DNA of 44,466 bases from Bacillota bacterium (GCA_023402395.1 JAEYGI010000056.1:1-44466), one strand, 5' to 3'; positions 15,504-24,180 are shown, counted from the stretch's first letter. Translations and numbers: made by a program. Notes: generated by a model not told the origin, from the sequence alone.

Positions 15504-18371
15504 ATGACCGATGATCCTAACAAACAGCCATACGAGACCGGACAAGGGGCCTGGCCGGAAACTGCGAGAATTCAAATTAGTGCTGAACCGGCTCGAATTC
15601 CGATACTTTCCTTTGGCTTCGATCCGCTCAAGGATGAACACGGCGAGATCACTGATTGGATATTGCGGGACGCCAACGATGAGGCGCTGCGGGAGATGGG
15701 CCTGCCGCCCGCGGGGTTGACGGGTCGGCCCGGCAGCGAGCTTTTTGACCCAGACGCCCATCTCCAATTGTTCCGGGCGGTCGCGGCCACCGGAAAGCCG
15801 CGCCGGGTTGAAATGTACTTGCCATGGAGCGGCAAACATTTTTTGATGACAGTGGCTCCTGCGGGCGACCAGCGTTTGATCGGGCTGGCGGTGGAGTCTG
15901 GTCCGGCCAACGGTTCCGAAACCGGGCTGGCCTACTTGGCATCGTCCCTGGAAGAGGATCCCAATCCGGTGGTGGGATTGGACTTGGACGGACGAATTCT
16001 TTACGCCAATCCGGCGACCCGTGCTCTCTTTCCGGATCTTCATGAACAGGGTCCGTCCCATCCGTGGCTGGCTGATTGGGAGGAGGTGGCCGGCCAGTTC
16101 CGCGAGGGGCGGGCCGAGACCATTTTTCGTGAGCAGATCATTGGCGAGCATAGCTATGAACAAGCGATCTGCTACTTTGCCCAGGACCGTTTGGTCCGGA
16201 TCCACAGCCTCGATATCACCGGCCGCAAGCTGAATGAGGAAGCGCTTCAGGTCAAACAGAAGGAACTGCTCGCCGCGTATGAGCAGCTCCAGACGCAGCA
16301 GGAAGAGTTGACCGCGGCCAATGAGGAACTCCAAGCCCAGCAGGAGGAACTGACCGCGGCCAATGAAGAACTCCAGGCGCAGCAGGAAGAATTGAACACC
16401 GCCTACCAGGAGCTGCGCGATTTGACGGAGATCATCCGGGACCACGCCGAACAGGTGGCCCGGTCCCGGGATGAGGCAGAGCGGCGGGCGGCAGAGTTGG
16501 ATGCCACTATCTCCTCGATCACCGCCGGGGTGATCATCTATGATGTCGCCGGGAATATCACGCGGATCAATGAATTCGGCTGTAATTTGCTCGGGTATGC
16601 CGACGTTGATCGGGCGTTGCCTTTTCAGGAGCGAATCGTGCGGCTCGGCTTGCGCAAGGGAGACGGCTCGCCTTATGAGGAAGGGAAGACACCGTTGGAG
16701 CTGGCTTTGCAAGGAGAGATCATCCGTGACGAAGAAATGATGTTAATTAAAAGCGACGGTTCGGCGGCCTGCCTCTCGGCCAACCTCGCTCCGATCTATG
16801 ATCAATACCGGACCTTCCTGGGCGTGGTCTTCTTCTTCACCGACATCACCGAGCGCCGGCGCAAGGTGGAGGATCGCCTGGCGTCCGAACGGGAGTTGCT
16901 GAAGGTTACCTTGAATTCACTCGGCGAAGGAGTGGTGGCGACTGACCGTGAAGAACGGATCATGCTTATCAATGACGCCGCCGCCAGACTGACCGGGTAC
17001 ACGGAGGCGGAAGCGATTGACGAGCCCATCGGCAAAATCTTATATATGATCGATGATCAAACCGGCGAACCGCTGATCTCCGGCGCGTCCTTCCGCACGT
17101 CGAACCAGCCGGTGCTGGTAACCCGCGATTTAGAGGAGATTCCCATTAGCATGCACCGGTCGCCGATTGAGACGGCGGACGGGCGAATTATCGGCAGCGT
17201 CACGGTGTTTCAGGACATCTCTGAGAAGCAGAAGACCGAACGGGAGCTTCTCAAGGCGGAAAAACTGGAATCCCTCGGAGTGCTGGCCGGCGGGATCGCC
17301 CATGATTTCAACAATATCCTTTCGGCAATCATCTCCAACATTCAGCTGGCTTTGATGAAACTGGAGAAAAACCAGGACATCAAGTCCTATCTCCTGAATA
17401 CCGTGGAAACGACCCGCAAGGCCAGCGATCTGACCAAACAATTGCTGACCTTCTCCAAGGGCGGCGCGCCGGTGCGCAAAGACGCGTCCCTGATCGAGCT
17501 GATCAAGGATACGGCCGGGTTTGTGCTCCGGGGCTCCAAAACCAAGGTGGAGTACGCGATACCTGATGATCTGTGGGCGGCGAGCGTCGACGAAGGCCAA
17601 ATCAGCCAAGTGATTCACAATCTGGTCCTCAACGCCAAGCAAGCGATGCCCAAGGGCGGAATCATCCGGATCAGCGCCGAGAATATTATCGTCGAGGCGG
17701 ATCGCCGCCTGCGGCCCGGCCAATATGCGCAGATTACCGTGAAAGATTGCGGGACCGGGATTGCCAAGGAGAACCTGCCGAAGATCTTCGACCCGTTTTT
17801 CACCACCAAAAAGGATGGCAACGGCCTGGGGCTGGCCACTTCGTATTCGATCATCACCCGGCATAACGGGTCGATCGACGTCGAATCCCAGGAAGGGGCC
17901 GGCACGACATTCATTATCCGCCTGCCCGCCTCCGACGGCTCGCTGGAGCCGGCTGAATTCCAGTCCGAAGTGGCCGCGGCCGGAACCGGTTTTCACATCC
18001 TGTTCATGGACGATGAGGAAGCCATTCTGAACGCAGTGGGCGAGATGCTGAAATGCCATGGCCACCGGGTGGTCACCACCACCGACGGCGCCGAAGCGAT
18101 CGGACTTTATCAGCAGGCTTGGGCGGGCGGCGATCCGTTTGACGCGGTGATCATGGATCTGACGGTGCCCGGCGGGATGGGAGGACAGGAGGCTATCACG
18201 GTGCTGCGCGATTTCGATCCCGGCATCAAGGCGATTGTCTCCAGCGGATACGCCAATGATCCGATCATGTCCGATTATGAGCGCTACGGGTTCGTGGGCG
18301 TGGTCAGCAAACCCTACAAAGTGGATGAGTTGAACGAGGTGCTGCATCGGGCGATTGATCCGGCGTGGTGA
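15504..18371 (+). CDS. Hybrid sensor histidine kinase with PAS domains and a receiver
   Basis: 955 residues starting at ATG 15504 behind AAGGATGGAGG. No membrane segment is visible, so it should sense in the cytoplasm. Order: N-terminal PAS-like region (about 25-235), a coiled coil (about 240-330) built on exact 14-residue repeats of EELTAANEELQAQQ, two further PAS domains (about 335-450 and 465-580), a HisKA domain with the phosphorylatable H600 in GGIAHDFNN, an HATPase_c domain (N-box NLVLNAKQAM, DCGTGI, FFTTKKDGNGLGL), and a C-terminal receiver with acceptor D885 in VIMDLTVPGG. The receiver carries no output domain, so signalling must pass on to another protein. No response regulator gene lies next to it. 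Partner and signal are unknown. Confidence 0.9.
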   Translation: MTDDPNKQPYETGQGAWPETARIQISAEPARIPILSFGFDPLKDEHGEITDWILRDANDEALREMGLPPAGLTGRPGSELFDPDAHLQLFRAVAATGKPRRVEMYLPWSGKHFLMTVAPAGDQRLIGLAVESGPANGSETGLAYLASSLEEDPNPVVGLDLDGRILYANPATRALFPDLHEQGPSHPWLADWEEVAGQFREGRAETIFREQIIGEHSYEQAICYFAQDRLVRIHSLDITGRKLNEEALQVKQKELLAAYEQLQTQQEELTAANEELQAQQEELTAANEELQAQQEELNTAYQELRDLTEIIRDHAEQVARSRDEAERRAAELDATISSITAGVIIYDVAGNITRINEFGCNLLGYADVDRALPFQERIVRLGLRKGDGSPYEEGKTPLELALQGEIIRDEEMMLIKSDGSAACLSANLAPIYDQYRTFLGVVFFFTDITERRRKVEDRLASERELLKVTLNSLGEGVVATDREERIMLINDAAARLTGYTEAEAIDEPIGKILYMIDDQTGEPLISGASFRTSNQPVLVTRDLEEIPISMHRSPIETADGRIIGSVTVFQDISEKQKTERELLKAEKLESLGVLAGGIAHDFNNILSAIISNIQLALMKLEKNQDIKSYLLNTVETTRKASDLTKQLLTFSKGGAPVRKDASLIELIKDTAGFVLRGSKTKVEYAIPDDLWAASVDEGQISQVIHNLVLNAKQAMPKGGIIRISAENIIVEADRRLRPGQYAQITVKDCGTGIAKENLPKIFDPFFTTKKDGNGLGLATSYSIITRHNGSIDVESQEGAGTTFIIRLPASDGSLEPAEFQSEVAAAGTGFHILFMDDEEAILNAVGEMLKCHGHRVVTTTDGAEAIGLYQQAWAGGDPFDAVIMDLTVPGGMGGQEAITVLRDFDPGIKAIVSSGYANDPIMSDYERYGFVGVVSKPYKVDELNEVLHRAIDPAW

Positions 18372-18727
18372 AAACGGCTGAACTCTGATGCGATCCGCCT
18401 AGAATTAATTCAATTTCCCCGCGCTGCGGGGATTTTTGTTTGGCCGGCGTGGCAGGGATAGAAAGATTAGATCCGCCGCCAATCCGGCAAACCGCATTGG
18501 GGCCTGCCAATTCGGCAGCTTTGGCAAAGTCCGCGGGCGGGAACGGCGGCGACCCTGGATCGATCGCCGCAAGCGGTTGAATACGGCTGAATATTCGGAA
18601 AATAATAAAACCAGCACTATCCCGCAGCAAAGTGGATGGGATGACCGCGGTGGAAAAGTTCGGGGCGGTTCGGAGAAAATTGCGGCCAAGGCCGCTCACC
18701 CGCTTGGCGGAAAATGGGGGATTTGAT
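18372..18727 (+). other. 355-base gap: terminator only
   Basis: Apart from the terminator at 18416-18437 I recognise nothing. The rest is GC-rich with several short stems. A frame running into the next gene from 18632 is open but lacks a ribosome binding site. Confidence 0.4.
18416..18437 (+). terminator. Terminator after the histidine kinase
   Basis: TCCCCGC (18416-18422) pairs with GCGGGGA (18426-18432), followed by TTTTTG. Confidence 0.85.
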
Positions 18728-19192
18728 TTGGATTTTGAACAACTCTCGTTTAAACTACGGGAATTTTTCTTGCTGGAGACCTACCAGTTACAATTGTACA
18801 GCTGTCAGATTGGTTCATTGCCCGATGAGTATACGGCGTATGCTTTTGAGCGGATGCGGGAACTTGAGCAACGCCATGTCGATTATTTCGCCGAAAAAAT
18901 GGAGGAAAAGGGCATCGCCAAACCGGAGATCGCCGGGGACACCTTCGGTTTCCTGGGGTTCGCCTCCGCCAAGGCGTTGGATTTGATGTCCCTGAAAGAG
19001 CGGTACCAGACGGGGATCATGGTTGAATCCAAAGCCGCCGAGATGTATTATGAATTTATCCAAATGGCCGCCGGCGATCCGCAATTGGTGAGAATGCTCT
19101 GGCATAACCGGACCGACGAGGAGTTCCATAAATTTTGGTTTCGGGCCAATCTTGAAAAGATTGAACTCGCCGAAAAAATCAAAAATGTTTAG
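18728..19192 (+). CDS. Ferritin-like (rubrerythrin-type) diiron protein
   Basis: Predicted four-helix bundle. With the TTG start at 18728, seven bases after GGGGGA, it has 154 residues and carries the spaced metal-ligand pattern of the superfamily: E17, E47-x2-H50, E100 and E131-x2-H134. These would bind a diiron (or Mn) site, suggesting peroxide or iron chemistry. There is no rubredoxin tail. In spore formers, relatives are found in coats or in oxidative-stress defence, but the context (behind a sensor kinase, before three membrane proteins) does not decide. A longer frame from 18632 adds a basic, low-quality N-terminus and is rejected. Confidence 0.75.
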   Translation: MDFEQLSFKLREFFLLETYQLQLYSCQIGSLPDEYTAYAFERMRELEQRHVDYFAEKMEEKGIAKPEIAGDTFGFLGFASAKALDLMSLKERYQTGIMVESKAAEMYYEFIQMAAGDPQLVRMLWHNRTDEEFHKFWFRANLEKIELAEKIKNV

Positions 19193-19240
19193 CGCCGGCA
19201 TTGCCAAAGCCGCCCGGAATCATCGATTTTACCGGGGGGA

Positions 19241-19720
19241 ATGATGAATTTTGCTAAAATACTGTCCCGGATTTATCAAACCGATCCGTATTTCGGCGGC
19301 GCCATAGTGGGCGTGGTGATGACCTGCCCCTATCTGATGCTGGATTATCTTTCGTCGCTGCTGTTCAATGTCAATACCATTCCAATTTACTCGGCCACGC
19401 TGGTCATCTCGCACACCGGGTTCCCCTGGGATTATTTCTTTGGAATTGTCGCCGATTTAGGCGCCGGATTTTTGATAGGCGCTGGGATGATCGCCGCGTT
19501 TGAACGGAGCGGTTATCAGTTTCTCCTGGCCAAATGCCTGGGAATCGGAATCGTGCTCTGGATTCTTCATGTCAGTGTCATTCCTAAGCTTTGGGAGCCC
19601 CGTTTGCTGCAACTGCTGAACCGTCCCACCGTTTATATGTCGTTGCTGAATCACGTTTTTTGGGGGGCGGGGTTTGGTCTTTTCCTCCGAATCGTGCGCA
19701 AAAGCGGGCTTGCCGAATGA
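19241..19720 (+). CDS. Small polytopic membrane protein, unknown function
   Basis: 159 residues with about four hydrophobic segments (roughly 20-40, 62-88, 97-115 and 133-152) and few charges between them. I do not recognise the family with confidence. Starts are ATG 19241 or ATG 19244; the second has better spacing to GGGGGGA. It is the first of three similar-sized membrane genes (19241-20757) reading the same way with gaps of 29-96 bases, probably co-transcribed with the ferritin-like gene 48 bases upstream. It resembles the protein at 20317 in layout (a conserved His-bearing segment SLLNHVFWGAGFGL here, VSHYLAAVAWGLGT there), so these two may be paralogues. Confidence 0.7.
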   Translation: MMNFAKILSRIYQTDPYFGGAIVGVVMTCPYLMLDYLSSLLFNVNTIPIYSATLVISHTGFPWDYFFGIVADLGAGFLIGAGMIAAFERSGYQFLLAKCLGIGIVLWILHVSVIPKLWEPRLLQLLNRPTVYMSLLNHVFWGAGFGLFLRIVRKSGLAE

Positions 19721-19816
19721 GTCGGGAGCGAAGGCCGGCGGGTCTTCTGGTGGTACATTGAAACCGGCCGTTGGGGGAAGACTGACGATGTCCGTTAAGT
19801 TAGGAGCGGTGAAGCG

Positions 19817-20287
19817 ATGCTGTTTGATAAGAGCTGGATTTACCCGATTTTCGCGCTGTTCTTGGCGGCCGTGGCCTTGTTACTGATACCCAAAGCGCAA
19901 TACAAGAAATTTTTTTTATATGGGTTGCTGTTCGGCGGCCTGGGGGACGCGGTGATTGTGACGCTGTTTTCGAAGCTGCTCCCGATTCTCCGTTATAAGC
20001 ACACCGGAGCGTTCGGGGTGGACGACTTTTCGATCTGGACGCCAATCGGCTGGGCGCTGGCCTTCGCGATCTTTCTCTATCTGCTGCCGCGGCGGTGGGC
20101 TTTTATGGTCCCTTATTTGATGACGTTTGTCGGACTAAGTTTCATGATCGCGATCATTTTGGCTAATTTCGGGTTGCTGGACTATCTGAAACCGGGTTAC
20201 CGGTTTGTGGGCATCATCATTTTTACCCTTTGGTATGCGATCGCGGCCTATCTATATCTGCGGACCGAACGGATCGAGCTTCGTTGA
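19817..20287 (+). CDS. Small membrane protein (CBO0543-like), unknown function
   Basis: 156 residues, starting at ATG 19817 behind TAGGAGCGG. Five hydrophobic segments with short loops (SWIYPIFALFLAAVALLLI first, a C-terminal IIIFTLWYAIAAYLYL last). It reminds me of the uncharacterised CBO0543 family of small membrane proteins in spore formers, but that is from memory and weak. Middle gene of the three-gene membrane cluster. The short charged connector YKHTGAFGVDDFSIWTP would face one side of the membrane. No catalytic motif visible. Confidence 0.65.
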   Translation: MLFDKSWIYPIFALFLAAVALLLIPKAQYKKFFLYGLLFGGLGDAVIVTLFSKLLPILRYKHTGAFGVDDFSIWTPIGWALAFAIFLYLLPRRWAFMVPYLMTFVGLSFMIAIILANFGLLDYLKPGYRFVGIIIFTLWYAIAAYLYLRTERIELR

Positions 20288-20316
20288 GGGGATTATTGCT
20301 GTAAGAAAGGACGTAA

Positions 20317-20757
20317 ATGGACGACCGGTTCATGAACAGCTTTGCCGCCGGGGTCATCGGCAATGTTCCGGCGCTGATCATTGACAAGGCGGCTTCGCTG
20401 CTAAAGCTGGAGCAGGCCGATTTTATGGATTTCGCGGCGGCCCTGGCGTTCCAGGGCAAGATTGACAGCGTGGCCAAAGGGGTTTTTACTCTGTGGATTC
20501 AGATGATCTTCGCCGGATTTTTGGGAGTGGCGCTGATCTATGCCATGGAAAAGGCGACTCTCCGGTATTATTATATCAAAGGGATGCTGTTCGGTTCACT
20601 GACGTGGTTTGCCGTTTACGCGATCGATATCTTTTTTCAAATCCCCAAGCTGGTCCCGATCGATTTCGCAGTGGCAGTTTCCCATTATCTGGCGGCGGTT
20701 GCCTGGGGTTTGGGGACCGCCTGGGCCTTTCGCCGGCTTGACCAACCAGTCCGATAA
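20317..20757 (+). CDS. Small polytopic membrane protein, unknown function
   Basis: 146 residues, ATG 20317 behind AGAAAGGACG. About four hydrophobic segments, beginning with an amphipathic FMNSFAAGVIGNVPALIIDKA region. Similar in size and general plan to the protein at 19241. It reads as the last gene of the cluster that starts with the ferritin-like gene; the phased 21-bp repeat follows 104 bases later. Function unknown. Confidence 0.65.
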   Translation: MDDRFMNSFAAGVIGNVPALIIDKAASLLKLEQADFMDFAAALAFQGKIDSVAKGVFTLWIQMIFAGFLGVALIYAMEKATLRYYYIKGMLFGSLTWFAVYAIDIFFQIPKLVPIDFAVAVSHYLAAVAWGLGTAWAFRRLDQPVR

Positions 20758-20860
20758 GGGGAGCAGCGGATTACCCGGATTAATGGATTTCAAGAAAAAG
20801 GCTTTATATTATATAGTTTCAATTTGTGTCATCCGCTAATCCGTTGAATCCGTGATCAGT

Positions 20861-21133
20861 TATCCACATTTAGCTACCGAATATCCACATTTAGTAACTA
20901 AATATCCACATTCTTTTACTCCATGAAATGATTTAGTTACTGAATATCCACATTTAGCAACTAAATATCCACATTTAGTTACTGAATGTGGATTGGGAGG
21001 GATTCCCCCAGTTCATTTATTAACAGAATATCCACATTTAGTTGCTGAATATCCACATTCTTTTACTCAATGAAATAATTCAGCAGTTGAATCTCCACAA
21101 GCAGTCAGTAAATATTCCATTTCGGCTGCGGAA
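20861..21133. repeat. Phased 21-bp repeat array with TATCCACA boxes
   Basis: Consensus TATCCACATTTAGTTACTGAA. Clear units begin at 20861, 20882, 20903, 20945, 20966, 21029 and 21050, with weaker ones at 21092 and 21113; every interval is a multiple of 21, so decayed units fill the gaps. An inverted box lies at 20984-20993. TATCCACA is one base short of the DnaA box TTATCCACA, which is exact at 20860-20867. 21 bases equal seven codons: plus frame YPHLVTE, interrupted twice by TGA at the same register, and a minus frame SVTKCGY. Neither has a start signal. Confidence 0.85.
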
Positions 21134-21237
21134 TGGGGATTGGCAATGGATGCCGAAGTTGTTTCAGCAACCGGACACCCTCTTTGGTTAACTGGCTGAA
21201 CCGTCGAAATCAATCGGCGCCCCTATAAACCCAATGT

Positions 21238-21552
21238 TTACTCGGGCATGGTATACGAATCCATGCCGTGGGTATGCCCGTCATCATATGAGGTTTCCCC
21301 TTGAAAGTAATGTACATGTTCTCCACCACCGCCCTCTAAGGGCAAGGCCGGGCCGGTTTGAAGCGAATAATGGTGAGTATGGTTATCTTTCCACGAAACA
21401 TAACCCATGACCTGGTGAATGTGTCCTCCGGAAACCGGTATGGGCGGCCCCGTTAAACCCATCGCCAAATGAGAGTGATATTGGCTGGGATTCACCGCCA
21501 AGCTATAGGCGTGAACATGCCCAGTACCTTGATAGCGATTGGAAACGTTCAT
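21238..21552 (-). CDS. YmaF-family histidine-rich protein
   Basis: 104 residues from ATG 21552 with GGGGG at normal spacing (an upstream ATG at 21654 lacks one). The protein is built from repeated His-pair motifs: GHVHAYS, HSHL, GGHIHQV, NHTHHYS, GEHVHYFQ and DGHTHG, the hallmark of YmaF proteins of spore formers, whose role is unknown. Metal binding is a natural inference from the spaced histidines. No signal peptide. It is a single gene between the 21-bp repeat and the peptidase gene on the other strand. Confidence 0.8.
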   Translation of the reverse strand: MNVSNRYQGTGHVHAYSLAVNPSQYHSHLAMGLTGPPIPVSGGHIHQVMGYVSWKDNHTHHYSLQTGPALPLEGGGGEHVHYFQGETSYDDGHTHGMDSYTMPE

Positions 21553-21809
21553 CGTTACAACCCCCTGAATTTGCTGGAATATTTTATGCCCGATTCCCTC
21601 GTTTGCCCATGGAACGCCAATAGAATTTTCAATTACCGAACGGAATCGGATCAAAGGGTGTTTCTTAGATGCGCTGGATTAAGTTGCCCCGATGTAATAT
21701 TTGGATGAAGATCCATTGAAATTGCTCGCTAAAATCAGGGACAACTTCGCTTTTCTTTCGTTAAGGTTAATTATCGATTATCTACCATAGCAGAGGGTGT
21801 GTGACGTAA

Positions 21810-22946
21810 TTGACGAAAAAGACGGTTATATGGCTGATAACGGCGGTTATTTTAGTGTTAGCGGCTTTACCCGGCTTGAAAATCTTTGCGGATGCCTTAA
21901 AGAAAAAGACCGCTTATCAACTGGTGGTCAACGGCGAAACGTGGTTTACCGTTTCCCAAAAAGACGCCCTGGAGCGGATGCTGAAGGAGTACCAACAGCG
22001 TTACCTGGCGGATATCGATAAAAATGCCAAGATCATACGGGTCGCTTTTTCTCAAAAAGTTGAGATTGTTGAAGCGACGGTTGCGCCGGAAGAAATCGGC
22101 ACCTTAGAAGCAGCCAGGGAAAAAATTAGCGCCGTTGAACAGGAAGCGGTGGCGATCGAGATCAAACCGGGAGATAATTTGTGGAATCTCGCCAAAGCCA
22201 ACCATATTACCGTGAACGAGTTGGAAATATTCAATCCCGATCTGGATCCGGATCAGATCTTCCCCGGGGATAAACTGGTGGTCAGACCCTTGGATCCCGC
22301 GCTGGATGTCGTGATTGAGCTGGAGAATACCATTGTGGAGCCCATTCCCTTCGGGATCAAGTATCAAAAGGACAATCGCTTTTATAAAAACCAGAAACAG
22401 GTCATTAGCGAAGGGATCGACGGCCAGAAGGAAGTCAGGTACCAGATCACCCTGCGCAATGGGTATCAGAGTTCGCTAAAGGCGACCGATGAAAAGAAGC
22501 TGAAAGAACCGGTGAGCGCGGTGGTCCGGATCGGGACTAAGACTACGGTGTCAAGGGGCGGCCGGAACAATTACGGAGTGGTCAGCGGCAAAAGGATCTC
22601 CAGTCGTTACGGTTCCCGGATTCACCCGATTACGGGGCGGAGGCGTTTTCATGACGGGCTGGATATCGCGGCGACATATGGCAACGGCGTATATGCCTAC
22701 ACCGACGGCAGGGTTGTCGCGGCGGGCTGGAACGGCGGGTACGGCAATTGCATCCTGATTGACCATGGCGATGGCTTGCAAACCAGATACGGCCATTTGT
22801 CCGCCATCTATGTGCAAGTCGGGCAAAAGGTCGGGACCGGAGTCAAAATCGGAGCCATCGGCTCTTCCGGGAACAGCACCGGGCCCCATTTGCATTTTGA
22901 AGTCATTAAACACGGGCAGACCAAAAACCCGTTAAATTATCTCTAA
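21810..22946 (+). CDS. Membrane-anchored LysM-G5-M23 endopeptidase
   Basis: Cell-wall hydrolase of 378 residues that should cut peptide cross-links. Order: one N-terminal membrane segment (about 7-22), a spacer, LysM peptidoglycan-binding domain (about 116-159), G5 domain (about 164-243), and a complete M23 domain with zinc ligands H281 and D285 (FHDGLDIA), H329 (RYGHLS) and the intact H360-L-H362-F motif. Unlike the spoIIQ-like protein it should be active. The TTG start at 21810 follows GAGGGTG. Similar proteins act in sporulation or growth of spore formers; a terminator 39 bases downstream makes it a single-gene unit. Confidence 0.88.
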   Translation: MTKKTVIWLITAVILVLAALPGLKIFADALKKKTAYQLVVNGETWFTVSQKDALERMLKEYQQRYLADIDKNAKIIRVAFSQKVEIVEATVAPEEIGTLEAAREKISAVEQEAVAIEIKPGDNLWNLAKANHITVNELEIFNPDLDPDQIFPGDKLVVRPLDPALDVVIELENTIVEPIPFGIKYQKDNRFYKNQKQVISEGIDGQKEVRYQITLRNGYQSSLKATDEKKLKEPVSAVVRIGTKTTVSRGGRNNYGVVSGKRISSRYGSRIHPITGRRRFHDGLDIAATYGNGVYAYTDGRVVAAGWNGGYGNCILIDHGDGLQTRYGHLSAIYVQVGQKVGTGVKIGAIGSSGNSTGPHLHFEVIKHGQTKNPLNYL

Positions 22947-22984
22947 AATTCATACCCGGATTCTGGATGGAATATGATCGAACT

Positions 22985-23014
22985 AACCCCGATTTCACGC
23001 GGGGTTATTTTTTT
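22985..23014 (+). terminator. Terminator after the M23 gene
   Basis: AACCCCG (22985-22991) pairs with CGGGGTT (23000-23006), followed by ATTTTTTTA. Confidence 0.85.
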
Positions 23015-23015
23015 A

Positions 23016-23333
23016 TCGAAAGCTACCGATATCGCGCAACTTAAATGGCTGGTACTGATATCAATCTTCGCGGAGCGGGTGGCCGAATTGATTGAGAAAG
23101 TCTTCCGGCAGGATCCGGAGGTGCAAAGGATTCGCCACGGGTTTGGAATTTTCTGAAGGTAGTGGAAAATCTGCTCCCCAGTCCGGAAGGAGCGGCGGTT
23201 CTGGGCGCTCCATGAGAAGCCGGTGCTTAGGGAAAGTCGCCTTCAGGAACTCGCCTACCGCCAAGGAATGGAAGACGGAGTGAAGTTGATCGGGATATTG
23301 CAGCAGGGCGACCGGGATTCACAAGGTAAGTAA
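23016..23333 (+). pseudogene. Frameshifted remnant of a small helical protein
   Basis: Three frames read on as one plausible protein: AELIEKVFRQDPEVQRIRHG (frame of 22974), then VWNFLKVVENLLPSPE (next frame, about 23138-23185), then RRFWALHEKPVLRESRLQEL followed by AYRQGMEDGVKLIGIL and a TAA at 23331. The last part resembles the C-terminus of small uncharacterised proteins of spore formers that end in an AYRQGxxDG helix. Two single-base shifts are needed, and there is no good start because a terminator lies just upstream. I judge it a pseudogene. Confidence 0.55.
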
Positions 23334-23353
23334 TCCGGTTGCTGTTTCGGTGA

Positions 23354-23427
23354 TTAAATACCTAAACCCAACATTGGGAAACGCGTTTATTACAGCGCAG
23401 TTTTCAATGTTGGGTTTAGGCATTTAA
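23354..23427. repeat. 23-bp inverted repeat (long hairpin)
   Basis: Arms 23354-23376 and 23405-23427 (TTAAATACCTAAACCCAACA...) pair over 23 bases with one mismatch around a 28-base loop. There is no T-run after either arm. It lies between the pseudogene and the minus-strand LysM gene, and could end transcription or be a small mobile-element relic. Confidence 0.7.
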
Positions 23428-23510
23428 CCGCTGTTCCTAAAAAAACTCCTCTCTCGCTGCCGTGCAGCCAAAGATTGCAGCGTATAAATTTTAAACGACA
23501 GTCTGTCAAA

Positions 23511-23810
23511 TTAATATCGGTAAGGATAATAGGGATAATAGGGGTAATAGGGCCGATATGGGTAATACGGGTACCTGTATGGCCGATAATACGGGCGTCT
23601 CCCTCTGCGCCGGCGTCTGTATTGCTCGGCGATTGCCGTATCCCCAGGGATATTGATCACCTGACCGATAAACAGATAATTGGGATCTAAACCGGGATTA
23701 ACCGCCATAATCTCTTCCACGCTGGTATTGAAATCCTCGGCCAACTCCCACAATGTATCCTCGGCTTGGAGAGGATATTGAAACACTTCAGGGCCTTGAT
23801 TAAAAGACAT
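23511..23810 (-). CDS. LysM protein with a Tyr/Pro/Arg-rich tail (spore-envelope type)
   Basis: 99 residues from ATG 23810, with GAGGTG nine bases upstream. One LysM domain occupies residues 9-55 (YPLQAEDTLWELAEDFN... GQVINIP) and should bind peptidoglycan or cortex. The last 35 residues are almost only Arg, Tyr and Pro: RRRRRGRRPYYRPYRYPYY, then repeats of PYRPYYPYY. Such tails are typical of spore-coat or exosporium proteins, where tyrosines can be cross-linked; this function is inferred. No signal peptide, as expected for a protein made in the mother cell. Confidence 0.8.
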   Translation of the reverse strand: MSFNQGPEVFQYPLQAEDTLWELAEDFNTSVEEIMAVNPGLDPNYLFIGQVINIPGDTAIAEQYRRRRRGRRPYYRPYRYPYYPYRPYYPYYPYYPYRY

Positions 23811-23858
23811 TTCTTTATCACCTCATCCTGAATTGTAAAGGGTATTTTGTGGTACATC

Positions 23859-23990
23859 CAGAAGCCAGGCGATAAAGTCCATGATTTGAAAATTGCCGCG
23901 TCAAAATCGTATTTAGCGACTTTATCCCTTGCTTCTCTGAGCTTTTGTGTAAACTCTGGCCTTCGGCCGGATTTATCACAACGCTTCTAT
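23859..23990 (+). repeat. Dispersed intergenic repeat, copy B
   Basis: Diverged copy of 2034-2168 in the same orientation relative to the window. Shared blocks in order: GAAnGCCAnGnGATAAAG, CCnTTGCTTnTCnGAGCTTT, GTGTAnA, CCTTCGGCCGG and ATTTATnACAACGCTTnTA. Both copies lie in front of plus-strand genes, 264 and 281 bases before the start. Confidence 0.55.
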
Positions 23991-24180
23991 TACATTGTAT
24001 GAAGCTATATTCAAATTGACTTATGCCGAAAGCACGAATTTAGTAATAAGTCCCAACCTTCATATCCAATAAAATTCAATACCTTTAATCAATAATTTTC
24101 ATAAAAATTCTTCGAAAAAATTACCGGCATTTAGCTTTATATTTATCCATTATCCCTGTTACATACACCCAAAATTATCA

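Noticed and set aside
15468..18347. Long minus-strand frames opposite the histidine kinase
   Set aside because: Kinase, ATPase and receiver motifs are all on the plus strand; the repeats in the antisense frame only mirror the coiled-coil repeat.
20861..21133. Chromosomal origin (oriC) or a CRISPR array
   Set aside because: No dnaA, dnaN or related gene is near and most boxes are one base off the DnaA consensus; the units follow each other without unique spacers, so it is not a CRISPR.
22974..23156. 60-codon frame taken as an intact gene
   Set aside because: Its start lies inside the terminator of the M23 gene and the sequence continues sensibly only through frameshifts, so a pseudogene fits better.
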